A DNA stretch of 25,793 nucleotides from contig UREB01000003.1 in assembly GCA_900546685.1 (NCBI GenBank), positions 1 through 25,793 of the forward strand, given 5' to 3'. Within the stretch, counting starts at the first letter, position 1. Every line of letters starts with the position of its first letter. Below, piece by piece: positions 7,584-15,486 of the stretch. The position numbers were made by a program, and so were the translations under genes. The notes beneath the pieces were generated by a model. The model was given only the letters and a program-made list of their open reading frames with translations, was not told the origin of the DNA and made no database searches. The stretch is from an uncultured Eubacteriales bacterium. Its GTDB lineage: Bacteria; Bacillota; Clostridia; Christensenellales; QAND01.

Positions 7584-8648
7584 TTACAGGGGAAGTACCC
7601 AATTTTGCTTATCTTCTACGGTTCCGTATTGGATGCCGGTTAAAGTATTATACAACAATTGCGCCGTAGGGCCAATTTCATTGTTGTTGATGACGATCTC
7701 GCGGTCGCCCCAAATCAACGCGCCCACAGGAGAAATTACAGCGGCTGTACCGGTGCCAAAGACCTCTTCCAAGATGCCGCTGGCATGGGCGTCAAACACT
7801 TCCTGGATGGAAATGGGGCGTTCTTCTGCCTCGATGCCAAGCTGTTTGGCCAGCTTCAATACGCTGTCGCGCGTGATGCCGGCCAGGATAGAGCCGCGCA
7901 GCGGCGGCGTTACGATCTTGCCTCCGATTTTAAACATAATATTCATAGAGCCGACCTCTTCAATGTATTTGCGCTCTACGCCATCGAGCCACAATACCTG
8001 TGCGCAGCCCTTTTTCTGCGCTTCGTGATCGGCAATTAGGCTGCATGCGTAGTTGCCGGCGGCCTTGGCAAAGCCCATGCCGCCCCTTACAGAGCGGACG
8101 TATTCATTTTCCACAAAAATACGTACCGGCTTTAGCCCTTCGGCATAATAAGCGCCCACAGGCGAAAGGATGATGGCAAAAATATAGTTATGCGCAACAT
8201 GTACGCCCAAATGCGCATCCGTTGCCACGGCAAACGGACGGATATACAGGCTGGTTCCGGCGGTATGCGGCACCCAATCCTGTTCCATACGAATCAGCTG
8301 GCGCAGCGCATCCAGTACAAAATCGCAATCAATGGCCGGAATGCACAAACGCTCTGCACTGCGGTTGAAGCGGCGCAGATTGTCCATCGGACGGAACAGC
8401 TGAATGTTTCCATCCGGCTTGCGATAGGCTTTCATCCCCTCAAATATAGCCTGCCCATAGTGCAGGACCATCGCAGCGGGGTCCAGCGCAAAATCACCGT
8501 AGGGTACGATACGAGCATCGTGCCAGCCTTTGCCTTCCGTATAGTTCATCATGAACATATGGTCGGTAAAGATCTGACCAAAACCGAGATTGGATTCATC
8601 CTGCGGTTTTTCTTTCAGTGCGGTTGCTTTCTGGATGGTTAGTTCCAT
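7584..8648 (-). CDS. ilvE: Branched-chain amino acid aminotransferase
   Basis: IlvE catalyses the last, reversible transamination in valine, leucine and isoleucine synthesis, using PLP and glutamate. The 354 residues and the N-terminal extension (LGFGQIFTDHMFMMNYTEGK) match the longer class IV form (TIGR01123). Landmarks are HYGQAIFEGMKAYR (63-76), the PLP lysine Lys195 in GFAKAAGNYA, LWLDGVERKYIEEVGSMNIM (219-238) with Glu231 near the cofactor, and EVFGTGTAAVISPVG (295-309). GAGGAGTG 8-9 nt before the ATG serves as ribosome site. The gene follows yigZ by 46 bp with no terminator between, so it belongs to the operon that starts with the aminotransferase at 11753. No T-box or leader peptide is visible directly upstream. 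Confidence 0.97.
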   Translation of the reverse strand: MELTIQKATALKEKPQDESNLGFGQIFTDHMFMMNYTEGKGWHDARIVPYGDFALDPAAMVLHYGQAIFEGMKAYRKPDGNIQLFRPMDNLRRFNRSAERLCIPAIDCDFVLDALRQLIRMEQDWVPHTAGTSLYIRPFAVATDAHLGVHVAHNYIFAIILSPVGAYYAEGLKPVRIFVENEYVRSVRGGMGFAKAAGNYACSLIADHEAQKKGCAQVLWLDGVERKYIEEVGSMNIMFKIGGKIVTPPLRGSILAGITRDSVLKLAKQLGIEAEERPISIQEVFDAHASGILEEVFGTGTAAVISPVGALIWGDREIVINNNEIGPTAQLLYNTLTGIQYGTVEDKQNWVLPL

Positions 8649-8694
8649 AGCGTTTCACTCCTCAATCGTTTTGGCCCTTTATGGGTCGAATCTA

Positions 8695-9327
8695 TCAATC
8701 AATGGGCCAGGGTGCAATGGCATGTTCAGCAAACTGAACTTCCACGCGCCCATCGCAATGATTATACAAAGCTTGGCGAAAGGACTCCCAGGCTTCCTCG
8801 CGGGAAAGCCCTTGGCAGAGAACCTCCGCCCCATAGTCCGTTTGTTCCAATTGGATATCCGACGATTGCAAAAAACGATCCAGCCTGGCCCAGTGGGCGT
8901 AGTCTACGGCAAACCCCCAGCGGACCACTGGGACATATTGACACAGCCCGGCCGCATCCAACGCCTTGGCGGCCGCTTCGCTGTATGCACGCACCAGACC
9001 ACCGGCCCCCAGCAGCACGCCGCCAAAATAGCGGACCACAACGACCATGGTATTGGTAACGTCTTTATGATGCAGCACTTGTAGGATGGGCATGCCTGCC
9101 GTACCCTGCGGCTCGCCGTCATCGCTGTATTTTTGCAGCTGCTTATCGGCACCCAAAACATAGGCACTGCAATGATGGGAAGCGTCCCACTGGCGCTTTC
9201 TCAATGCAGCCAGCTTTTCATTGGCCTCTTCAGCAGAGGAGACCAAAAAGGCATAGCCGATGAAGCGGCTTTTTTTGATGACGATCTCTATTTCGCTTTC
9301 GTGTGCGATGGTGCGATATCCGTTCAT
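8695..9327 (-). CDS. yigZ: YigZ/IMPACT family protein
   Basis: The 210-residue product has the UPF0029 N-terminal domain followed by a DUF1949-like C-terminal domain. Diagnostic motifs are IKKSRFIGYAF (17-27), HHCSAYVLG (51-59), SDDGEPQGTAGMPIL (68-82) and VVVRYFGGVLLGAGGLVRAY (96-115). Relatives in eukaryotes (IMPACT/YIH1) modulate the Gcn2 stress response, and bacterial members have been linked to nucleic-acid or translation-related binding; the molecular role in bacteria is unsettled. Its start overlaps the tyrS stop in an ATGA, so it is translationally coupled to TyrRS, which agrees with a translation-linked role without proving it. Confidence 0.94.
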   Translation of the reverse strand: MNGYRTIAHESEIEIVIKKSRFIGYAFLVSSAEEANEKLAALRKRQWDASHHCSAYVLGADKQLQKYSDDGEPQGTAGMPILQVLHHKDVTNTMVVVVRYFGGVLLGAGGLVRAYSEAAAKALDAAGLCQYVPVVRWGFAVDYAHWARLDRFLQSSDIQLEQTDYGAEVLCQGLSREEAWESFRQALYNHCDGRVEVQFAEHAIAPWPID

Positions 9328-10553
9328 TTCATCAAGAAACGATGGTACGATTTTTTGCCTTTGCGGATCACCAGGCCGTCGCCCTTAAGGCGGTCAGGAT
9401 CGATGGGCATAAACACGTCGGTCACTTTGACGTCCTCCAGCGATACGCCCCCGCCGTCCACCAAGCGGCGCGCATCGCCACGGCTCTTGGCGAGGTTGCT
9501 CAACACGAGCAGGTCCACAACCTGGAGACCCTGAGCGGCCTGTTCTTCTGAAAGCACAGTGGTAGGCATATTGTCCAGGCTGCCACCGCCGCCAAAGAGC
9601 GCTTCGGCTGCTTCGGCCGCTTTGTGGGCCTCCTCCTCACCATGCACCAGCTTTGTAACCTCAAACGCCAGTACCTTTTTGGCTTTGTTGATTTCCTGGT
9701 CTTTCAAGGCGCCTAAAGCGTGTACCTGGTCCATCGGCAAATAAGTCAAAAGCGCCAGGCATTTTTCTACGCTGGCATCCTCTACATTGCGCCAGTACTG
9801 GTAGAAATCATACGGGCTGGTCTTATTGGCATCCAGCCAAAGCGCGCCGGCCCGTGTTTTGCCCATTTTCGTGCCGTCGGCATTGGTCAATAGGGTAAAG
9901 GTCATGGCAAAGGCGTCCTTGCCCTCTACACGGCGGATAAGGTCAGCACCTGCCAGAATATTGCTCCATTGATCGTCACCGCCCATCTCCAAGATGGCAC
10001 CCTTGGTACGGAAGAGATGCAGGAAGTCATACGCTTGAAGCAGCATGTAGTTGAATTCCAAAAAGGTCAGCCCGCCTGCCAGACGGCTCTTATAGCATTC
10101 GGCAGACAGCATGCGGTTGACGGAAAAGTGAACGCCGATTTCACGCAAGAAATCGATGTAATTCAAACCCAGCAGCCAATCGGCATTGTCCACCATCTCG
10201 GCGTTGTTGGGCAGGGCTTCAGAGAAATCCAAAAACCGCGCCATCTGGTTTTTCAACGCTTGGGTATTGTGCGCCACGGTATCCTTTGTCATCATCACGC
10301 GCATATCGTTGCGGCCGGAGGGATCTCCGATGGCGCCTGTGCCGCCGCCCACGAGGATCAACGGCTTATGGCCTGCCTTTTGCAGATGGCTCATGGCCAT
10401 CAGCTGAAGAAAGTGCCCTACATGGCAGCTGTCGGCGGTAGGGTCATAGCCCGTGTAAAACGTTACGGACTGGCTGCCCAGAATATCCCGGATCTCGGGA
10501 TGGCTAACCTGCTTGATAAAGCCGCGTTCCGTTAAAACGTCGTATACATTCAT
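9324..10553 (-). CDS. tyrS: Tyrosyl-tRNA synthetase
   Basis: TyrRS charges tRNA-Tyr. The 409-residue chain is a class I synthetase of the bacterial TyrS type: Tyr34 in TGYDPTADS, the HIGH-type motif HVGH (44-47), GGGTGAIGDPSGR (69-81), the tyrosine-pocket YMLLQAYDF (169-177), GGDDQWSNI (191-199), and the KMSKS-type loop KMGKT (229-233). A C-terminal S4 RNA-binding domain spans about 343-405. The KMSKS loop reads KMGKT, a variation that occurs in this family. An AAAAGGAG site precedes the ATG. The gene sits 21 bp after the aminotransferase gene and has no T-box of its own, unlike many tyrS genes of Bacillota, so its expression depends on the operon promoter at 11800-11828. Confidence 0.98.
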   Translation of the reverse strand: MNVYDVLTERGFIKQVSHPEIRDILGSQSVTFYTGYDPTADSCHVGHFLQLMAMSHLQKAGHKPLILVGGGTGAIGDPSGRNDMRVMMTKDTVAHNTQALKNQMARFLDFSEALPNNAEMVDNADWLLGLNYIDFLREIGVHFSVNRMLSAECYKSRLAGGLTFLEFNYMLLQAYDFLHLFRTKGAILEMGGDDQWSNILAGADLIRRVEGKDAFAMTFTLLTNADGTKMGKTRAGALWLDANKTSPYDFYQYWRNVEDASVEKCLALLTYLPMDQVHALGALKDQEINKAKKVLAFEVTKLVHGEEEAHKAAEAAEALFGGGGSLDNMPTTVLSEEQAAQGLQVVDLLVLSNLAKSRGDARRLVDGGGVSLEDVKVTDVFMPIDPDRLKGDGLVIRKGKKSYHRFLMK

Positions 10554-10574
10554 CGATTTTCTCCTTTTGTGCTG

Positions 10575-11753
10575 TTATTTCAGAGTTTCCTTTAAAAGAT
10601 CGCCCAAGATCTGCATGCCCTGGGTAATACGTGCCGGCTCGCAGGCGGAAAAATTCAGCCGAAGGGTATTGGCATGGCCGCCGTCCGGATAGAAATGCGT
10701 GCCGGGGATATAGGCCACCTTGCGTGCGACGGCTTTTTCCAGCAGCGGCAGCGTATCCATGCCTTCCGGCAGCTCGGCCCAGACAAACAGGCCGCCCTGC
10801 GGTACGGTATGCGTACAGCTGTCCGGGAAAAAGCGGAAGCCATCCAGCATGGTATGAAGCTGTTCGCGGTAGGCGGGAATGATCTCCTTGACATGCTCAA
10901 AATAACGGCCGCTGCGAATATAGGCATCTACCATGGCCTGTGCCAGGTTATTGGTGTGGGTATCCATTCCTTGCTTGGCCACCGTCATAGGACGTAGCAA
11001 GGCGGGATCACCAACGGCAGCGCCTACGCGAAGCCCCGGGGAAACGGTCTTGCTAAAGCTGATAAGATGCATCACATGCCCTGTCGTATCAAACGATTTG
11101 ATGCTGGGCAGCGCTTCGCCTTCATAGCGCAGGCTGCCATAGGGATCGTCTTCCAAGATATAGACATCGTATTTTTCAGCCAGCTCCGCCATCTTCTGCC
11201 GCCGGGCAAGGGATAGTTTAGCGCCGGTTGGGTTCTGAAAGGTAGGGATGGTATAGATGAATTTGGGGTGGTAAGTCTGGATGTCCTTTTCCAGCTGTAT
11301 CACGTCCATCCCATCCTCATCCATCGGCACACCGATGACCTTGGCCTGGTAGCTGGCAAAAGTTTGCAGCGCCCCCAGGAACGTCGGCGATTCGCAAAGG
11401 ATTACATCGCCGGGATTGATGAGGATCTTGGTAAACAACTCGATCCCTTGGCTGGAACCTGTGAGCGTTATGATATGGTCCGTCGTCGTTTGGATGCTGC
11501 GTTCTTCCAGCACAGACAGGATGCTTTCCCTAAGCGGCGCATAGCCCTCCGTAGTGCCATACTGTAAAAGCACATCGCCCTTTTCCTTCAATAGCTGGGC
11601 GGATAGATCGGCCATCTCTTTAGAAGGGAAGCTCTTTACACTGGGGTTGCCTCCTGCAAAGGAAATGATGGAAGGATCGCCCAATAGCTTAAAGATTTCG
11701 CGGATCGCACTGCCGTTCAAGCCATCCATCCTGTTCGCCAGATGTGTTTGCAT
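10575..11753 (-). CDS. PLP-dependent class I/II aminotransferase (2-aminoadipate/MocR-type catalytic domain)
   Basis: The 392-residue enzyme is a fold-type I aminotransferase related to LysN (2-aminoadipate transaminase) and to the C-terminal half of MocR regulators; it carries no DNA-binding domain. Motifs: ISFAGGNPS (30-38), QYGTTEGYAPLRE (64-76), GSSQGIELF (99-107), NPTG (174-177), the EDDPYG loop (201-206), the PLP lysine Lys235 in SFSKTVSPGLRVG, and carboxylate-binding Arg365 in LRLNFS. Such enzymes use glutamate/2-oxoglutarate with aromatic, branched or aliphatic partners; the substrate cannot be read from sequence. It opens an operon with tyrS, yigZ and ilvE, so an aromatic or branched-chain substrate is a reasonable guess. 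AAAGGAG precedes the ATG. Confidence 0.92.
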   Translation of the reverse strand: MQTHLANRMDGLNGSAIREIFKLLGDPSIISFAGGNPSVKSFPSKEMADLSAQLLKEKGDVLLQYGTTEGYAPLRESILSVLEERSIQTTTDHIITLTGSSQGIELFTKILINPGDVILCESPTFLGALQTFASYQAKVIGVPMDEDGMDVIQLEKDIQTYHPKFIYTIPTFQNPTGAKLSLARRQKMAELAEKYDVYILEDDPYGSLRYEGEALPSIKSFDTTGHVMHLISFSKTVSPGLRVGAAVGDPALLRPMTVAKQGMDTHTNNLAQAMVDAYIRSGRYFEHVKEIIPAYREQLHTMLDGFRFFPDSCTHTVPQGGLFVWAELPEGMDTLPLLEKAVARKVAYIPGTHFYPDGGHANTLRLNFSACEPARITQGMQILGDLLKETLK

Positions 11754-11799
11754 GCCAATGACTCCTTTTCATTTCACATTTATAAACTGTTTTCCTTGT

Positions 11800-11828
11800 A
11801 TTTTACCCCAATCCCCCCGGGTTTTCAA
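11800..11828 (-). promoter_or_regulatory. Sigma-A-type promoter of the aminotransferase-tyrS-yigZ-ilvE operon
   Basis: TTGAAA (11823-11828) and TAAAAT (11800-11805) on the minus strand, 5/6 matches each, are separated by exactly 17 bp. The spacer is strikingly G-rich (a run of six G then four G). Initiation near 11793 would give a leader of about 40 nt, too short for a T-box. Confidence 0.85.
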
Positions 11829-11902
11829 CATGATTGCGCAAAGAAAAGCATGAAAAGCCGGGCATTTGCGCACTATGAACATGGCAAAGCAACGGCAGCA
11901 GC

Positions 11903-11935
11903 AAAATAAAAAAAGCAGGAGAAAACTCCTGCTTT
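11903..11935 (-). terminator. Intrinsic terminator of the flippase-like gene
   Basis: A 10-bp stem AAAGCAGGAG/CTCCTGCTTT with a 4-nt loop (11912-11935) is followed on the minus strand by a uridine tract (11908-11914, then ATTTT). It begins 9 bp after the stop at 11945, separating this gene from the next operon. Confidence 0.93.
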
Positions 11936-11944
11936 ACGTCTTAT

Positions 11945-13015
11945 TTATTCCTTTGCTTCCGCTGGCACATGTTTGCCGGTACGGAAGACATTGATGAGCG
12001 AATCTACCAACACAAACACAGCGCCGAAAATGATGTTGACATAATAGGTAAAGAACCGCCAAAGAATCATCGTGACAAACTTAAGCTCGGCCGGGAATAC
12101 TTGGGCAAAAAATAAGTAAAACCCGCCTTCGCTGGCCACAGAAGCGCCCGGCAGAGGAACAAATGAAACCGTGAGGTACAAAAAGGACTGTAAAGCCACG
12201 ATTTCAAACAAATTGTAGCCAGATAACCCAAACGCCTTATAGATGAAAAACGTAATGGAGAAGTAGGCGAACATCTGGATAAAGATGACGAGTGCGGTGC
12301 TCAAAAACATCCTTGTGCTGTGTTTGAAAACCTGCGCGCTCTGATGAAACTCCTCCAGCGTTTTGGAAAGGGAAATCACAGCACGCTCCGGATGTTTGAT
12401 GATATGGATCTTATGCAAAAACCATACCAGACGGGTAGCCAAAGACAGAAGCGGCCCCTGCTTTACCATCGCAAAAATGACGATGCCGGTAATCAGCGCA
12501 TTGGCGGCAAAGCCAATGCAGGTCAACGACAGCACGCCGGGATTGCTGGTAAAAAAGTCCAACCCCCGGAAAAGAAGGGAAAACACAAAAAACAGGCAGA
12601 TGACCGATTCAAAGATGACAAACTTGATGCAGAATACACTGGTGCTGGTACCCACAGGCACGCCATCCTTTTTCATGTAGACGACCTGAACAGGCTGCCC
12701 GCCAGAGGAAAACGGCGTCAGAGCGCTGTAGTAGATGCCAATGATCCCGTTTTTAATGGACTTTCTAAGTTTGAAATTCGGATGGACAAACCGCATAATG
12801 CAATGCACAGCCAAGCCCTCAAAAACAAAGTTGATGATGCAAGCGCCAACGGCGGCCAAGATCCAGCCGATGTGAAGAGACCCAATGGCGGAAAAGAAAT
12901 CCGTAACGCTAGGATCCAAAAAACCAATGACTACGATGATGCCAATGGTCAAAGCAATGTACAACAAATTTAGAAAGATTTTTTTCTTTGTTTTGTTCTT
13001 TTTTTGCTCAGACAT
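11945..13015 (-). CDS. Lysylphosphatidylglycerol synthase TM-region/flippase-like integral membrane protein
   Basis: The product (356 residues) is a polytopic membrane protein of the UPF0104/YbhN-AglD family, equivalent to the membrane half of MprF without its lysyltransferase domain. A basic N-terminus is followed by about eight hydrophobic segments. Family motifs are ALTPFSSGGQPVQVVYMKKD (98-117) and PLPGASVASEGGFYLFF (287-303). MprF-type domains move lysyl-lipids across the membrane; stand-alone members are thought to handle lipids or lipid-linked sugars, so the substrate is unknown. The start was set at the ATG at 13013-13015 because TAAGGAG lies 6 nt upstream; an upstream in-frame TTG would put this site inside the gene. 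It has its own promoter and terminator and is monocistronic. Confidence 0.9.
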   Translation of the reverse strand: MSEQKKNKTKKKIFLNLLYIALTIGIIVVIGFLDPSVTDFFSAIGSLHIGWILAAVGACIINFVFEGLAVHCIMRFVHPNFKLRKSIKNGIIGIYYSALTPFSSGGQPVQVVYMKKDGVPVGTSTSVFCIKFVIFESVICLFFVFSLLFRGLDFFTSNPGVLSLTCIGFAANALITGIVIFAMVKQGPLLSLATRLVWFLHKIHIIKHPERAVISLSKTLEEFHQSAQVFKHSTRMFLSTALVIFIQMFAYFSITFFIYKAFGLSGYNLFEIVALQSFLYLTVSFVPLPGASVASEGGFYLFFAQVFPAELKFVTMILWRFFTYYVNIIFGAVFVLVDSLINVFRTGKHVPAEAKE

Positions 13016-13060
13016 ACGGAGCTCCTTACTAAACCCAAGATTCAACAACCCGTGAAACGT

Positions 13061-13089
13061 ATTCTAACATACTTGATAAGTGGTTACAA
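13061..13089 (-). promoter_or_regulatory. Sigma-A-type promoter of the flippase-like gene
   Basis: TTGTAA (13084-13089) and TAGAAT (13061-13066) on the minus strand are separated by exactly 17 bp; matches are 4/6 and 5/6. The 5' leader would be about 40 nt. No terminator for the upstream SDR gene is visible in 13090-13133. Confidence 0.8.
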
Positions 13090-13133
13090 GCATGTGACTG
13101 TAAATCAAAACGAAAACTTGTTGTTAAAATCTG

Positions 13134-13988
13134 TCATCTGGATGGGGCTTTTACAGTTTCCCCTTTTGGAGAGCCGTTATGCAGGTATAGCCTGCGCACA
13201 ATAAACTCTGCTAGGCGATCCGGCAACAGCTTACACAGTATGCGGATCGTACGATAGCTGGCGCCTACAGCGCGGCGGATGGGGACGTGCGAACAATAGG
13301 CTAGCTTTAACGCCGTTTTGGCTACGGTATCCGGCGACTTTCCCTGCTGCTCATCCTGCTCCATTTTAGAGATGGCAGCCGTCATCGGCGCTTGGTAGCA
13401 GGGCTGCACTTGTGCGCAAAGCTTGCGGGCGCCGGTAAAACCGGTTTTGGTATCGCCCGGCTCTATTAGGCAGGCTTGAATGCCAAACGGCTTGGTTTCC
13501 ATCCGAAGCGCCTGTACCAACGCTTCCAGAGCAAACTTACTGGCGCTGTAAGAGGATTGATAAGGAATGGAGATAAACCCAGCAATGGAGGAAATGGGCA
13601 GCAAAAGCCCACGATGCTGTGCCCGCATGCCGGGCAAGACGGCCCGCGCTGTACGAATGAATCCCAACGTATTGACATCCAGTTGATGCATTAGCTCTTC
13701 TGGAGATACATCCTCTACAGAACCGCCGATGCCCATGCCGGCGCAATGGATCAAAATATCAATGCCACCCAGCGCTTGAACGGCCTGTTCGACGCACATG
13801 CGTACCGAATCATCGTTGCAAACGTCCATAGAAAACCAGGACAGCCCTTCAGGGAGCGTTTCACTCTTATGACGGGAGCATCCTGCTACGCGAAAACCGT
13901 TTTGTATAAACAGATCGGCAATGGCTAGGCCAATGCCGCCTGTAACGCCTGTGATCAAAACACGGTTGCCATAAGGAGATCGTTTCAT
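13134..13988 (-). CDS. Short-chain dehydrogenase/reductase (SDR)
   Basis: The 284-residue classical SDR has a Rossmann nucleotide-binding motif TGVTGGIG (13-20), HCAGMG in place of NNAG (81-86), Asn106, the catalytic Ser133/Ser134 region ISSIAG, and the YSASK catalytic pair Tyr147/Lys151. GCSRH after the second strand puts an Arg (39) where NADP-preferring enzymes often have one. A C-terminal extension of about 80 residues beyond the core is typical of the DltE/COG0300 branch, whose substrates are mostly unknown (lipid or ketone reductions). The start at 13988 overlaps the stop of the pseudouridine synthase gene in an ATGA. An RNA-modification-independent enzyme at the end of the ileS operon is unexpected; no substrate can be inferred. 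Confidence 0.92.
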   Translation of the reverse strand: MKRSPYGNRVLITGVTGGIGLAIADLFIQNGFRVAGCSRHKSETLPEGLSWFSMDVCNDDSVRMCVEQAVQALGGIDILIHCAGMGIGGSVEDVSPEELMHQLDVNTLGFIRTARAVLPGMRAQHRGLLLPISSIAGFISIPYQSSYSASKFALEALVQALRMETKPFGIQACLIEPGDTKTGFTGARKLCAQVQPCYQAPMTAAISKMEQDEQQGKSPDTVAKTALKLAYCSHVPIRRAVGASYRTIRILCKLLPDRLAEFIVRRLYLHNGSPKGETVKAPSR

Positions 13989-14638
13989 TGTTTTGCCTCT
14001 ATCTGTATGGGCGCAGGGGCGGTAAACACCATGCGCTCCTGTTTGGTAGGGTGAATCAGGGACAGCGACGAGGCCCAAAGGCATAGCTGACGCCCGCCTT
14101 TGCCATAACGCGCGTCGCCCAAAAGCGGAAAGCCGCGGCTGGCAAACTGTACGCGGATCTGGTGAGAGCGCCCGGTTTCCAGCACAACGCGGCAGCATGC
14201 GCTGCCGTCCTGATTGGTATGCAGGGTCTGATAATGCAAGACGGCACGCTTGGCCCCCGCCGTATCAGCCGGTACGACACGCACCATTTGATCCCGGTCC
14301 TTGCGCAAATAATCCTCCATCGTGCCGCTGGGCGGCAGAGGGGTCTTTTCACAGCGTAAAAGATACGTCTTTTGCATCTGGTTTTGCTGCATTTGACGCG
14401 ACAAGCGCGCGGCCGCTTTGCTTGTTTTGGCAAACACCATCACGCCGCCTGTGGGGCGGTCCAGACGATGAACAAGCCCGAGATATGCATCGCCGGGCTT
14501 GTGGTAGGTTTGCTTCAAATACTGCTTGTAAAAGGTCAGCAGATCCATATCCCCGGAAATGTCGGCCTGCACGGGGATATTGAAGGGCTTTACGACCACG
14601 AGCAGATGATTGTCCTCGTATAAAATGTGTGGCTTCAT
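13985..14638 (-). CDS. RluA-family pseudouridine synthase
   Basis: Pseudouridine synthases of this family isomerise uridines in rRNA or tRNA. The 217-residue product starts directly with the catalytic domain (ILYEDNHLLVVVKPFNIPVQ) and lacks the N-terminal S4 domain of RluC/RluD. The catalytic HRLDRPTGG motif (57-65) places the essential Asp at 60; KTYLLRCEK (90-98), ETGRSHQIRVQFASRGFPLL (154-173) and GDARYG (174-179) complete the family pattern. The ATG at 14638 was chosen over upstream in-frame codons because the family begins here and because it overlaps the methyltransferase stop in an ATGA. Short single-domain members act on tRNA or rRNA, and the exact site is not predictable. Confidence 0.95.
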   Translation of the reverse strand: MKPHILYEDNHLLVVVKPFNIPVQADISGDMDLLTFYKQYLKQTYHKPGDAYLGLVHRLDRPTGGVMVFAKTSKAAARLSRQMQQNQMQKTYLLRCEKTPLPPSGTMEDYLRKDRDQMVRVVPADTAGAKRAVLHYQTLHTNQDGSACCRVVLETGRSHQIRVQFASRGFPLLGDARYGKGGRQLCLWASSLSLIHPTKQERMVFTAPAPIQIEAKQ

Positions 14639-15486
14639 GGCGTCCACCGGGCGGTGGCGCCACAAGGAAGCACCAGATCGCGGCCCATGGAAAGGCCGAT
14701 GTTTTGCGCTTCCACATGGCCCTTGGGCAGCGCACATTTCAGCATATTGGCCGCTACCTGTGGGGCGAACCCTGCGGTATAGCTGTTCAGCAAAAAGAAC
14801 AGAGGACGGCTGCTCAGCAGCTTGGCGCATTCGCAAATCAAAGGATAGACGTCCTTTTCATATTTGAACATCTGCCCATCCGGCCCCCGGCCATAGGAGG
14901 GAGGGTCCATCACAATGGCATCATATTCCCGGCCGCGCCGTTGTTCGCGCAGCACAAACTTTAGACAGTCATCCACGATATAGCGGATGGGCGCTTCCTT
15001 GAGCCCACTTTTGGCCGCGTTTTCCTTAGCCCACTGCACAATGCCTTTGGCAGCGTCTACATGCACCACCTCCGCACCAGCTGCCGCGCAGGCCAGCGTA
15101 GCGCCGCCGGTATAGGCAAATAGATTCAGCACGCGCACACGGCCGCCAGCCGCACGGATCTTTTCGCCCATAAAATCCCAGTTGACCGCCTGCTCCGGGA
15201 AAAGCCCGGTATGCTTAAAACCGGTGGGGCGCACGATGAATCTTAGTTTATTGGCGTAGGTAATTTCCCATTGGTCGGGGAGGGGTTCTTTATACTCCCA
15301 CTGCCCGCCACCGGCATGAGAACGGTGGTAGACGGCATGGGCCGCTTCCCACGCGGCGGGGCTTTGCGGGGCCCACATGGCCTGCGGTTCCGGGCGGGAC
15401 AGCAGATAGGGACCCCACTGCTCCAGCTTCATGCCATGGCCGGCATCCAGCAGGGAAAAATCACGCCATTGATCTGCCAGCCACAT
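14635..15486 (-). CDS. Class I SAM-dependent (RlmI/RlmL-like) RNA methyltransferase
   Basis: The 283-residue protein resembles the catalytic domain of the COG1092 family of 23S rRNA methyltransferases, without the N-terminal PUA domain of RlmI. Features are GLFPEQAVNWDFM (94-106), the SAM-binding VLNLFAYTGGATLACAAAGA (119-138), acidic Asp144 in VHVDAAKG, DD at 172-173, and the catalytic-site DPPSYGRG (194-201). The N-terminal 80 residues are family-specific. Its start codon overlaps the ileS stop by one base (TAATG), and its stop overlaps the next start, so it depends on translation of ileS. RNA is the expected substrate from its family and its company, but the modified base is unknown. Confidence 0.87.
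   Translation of the reverse strand: MWLADQWRDFSLLDAGHGMKLEQWGPYLLSRPEPQAMWAPQSPAAWEAAHAVYHRSHAGGGQWEYKEPLPDQWEITYANKLRFIVRPTGFKHTGLFPEQAVNWDFMGEKIRAAGGRVRVLNLFAYTGGATLACAAAGAEVVHVDAAKGIVQWAKENAAKSGLKEAPIRYIVDDCLKFVLREQRRGREYDAIVMDPPSYGRGPDGQMFKYEKDVYPLICECAKLLSSRPLFFLLNSYTAGFAPQVAANMLKCALPKGHVEAQNIGLSMGRDLVLPCGATARWTP

Noticed and set aside
8649..8694. Weak hairpin (CCC/GGG) between yigZ and ilvE
   Set aside because: Three base pairs only and no uridine tract; insufficient for a terminator.
13989..14198. 70-residue N-terminal extension of the SDR
   Set aside because: It overlaps the pseudouridine synthase gene, and the Rossmann fold begins right after the ATG at 13988.
14639..14836. 66-residue N-terminal extension of the pseudouridine synthase
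   Set aside because: It overlaps the methyltransferase gene fully and does not resemble an S4 domain; the ATG at 14638 with the ATGA overlap is the better start.
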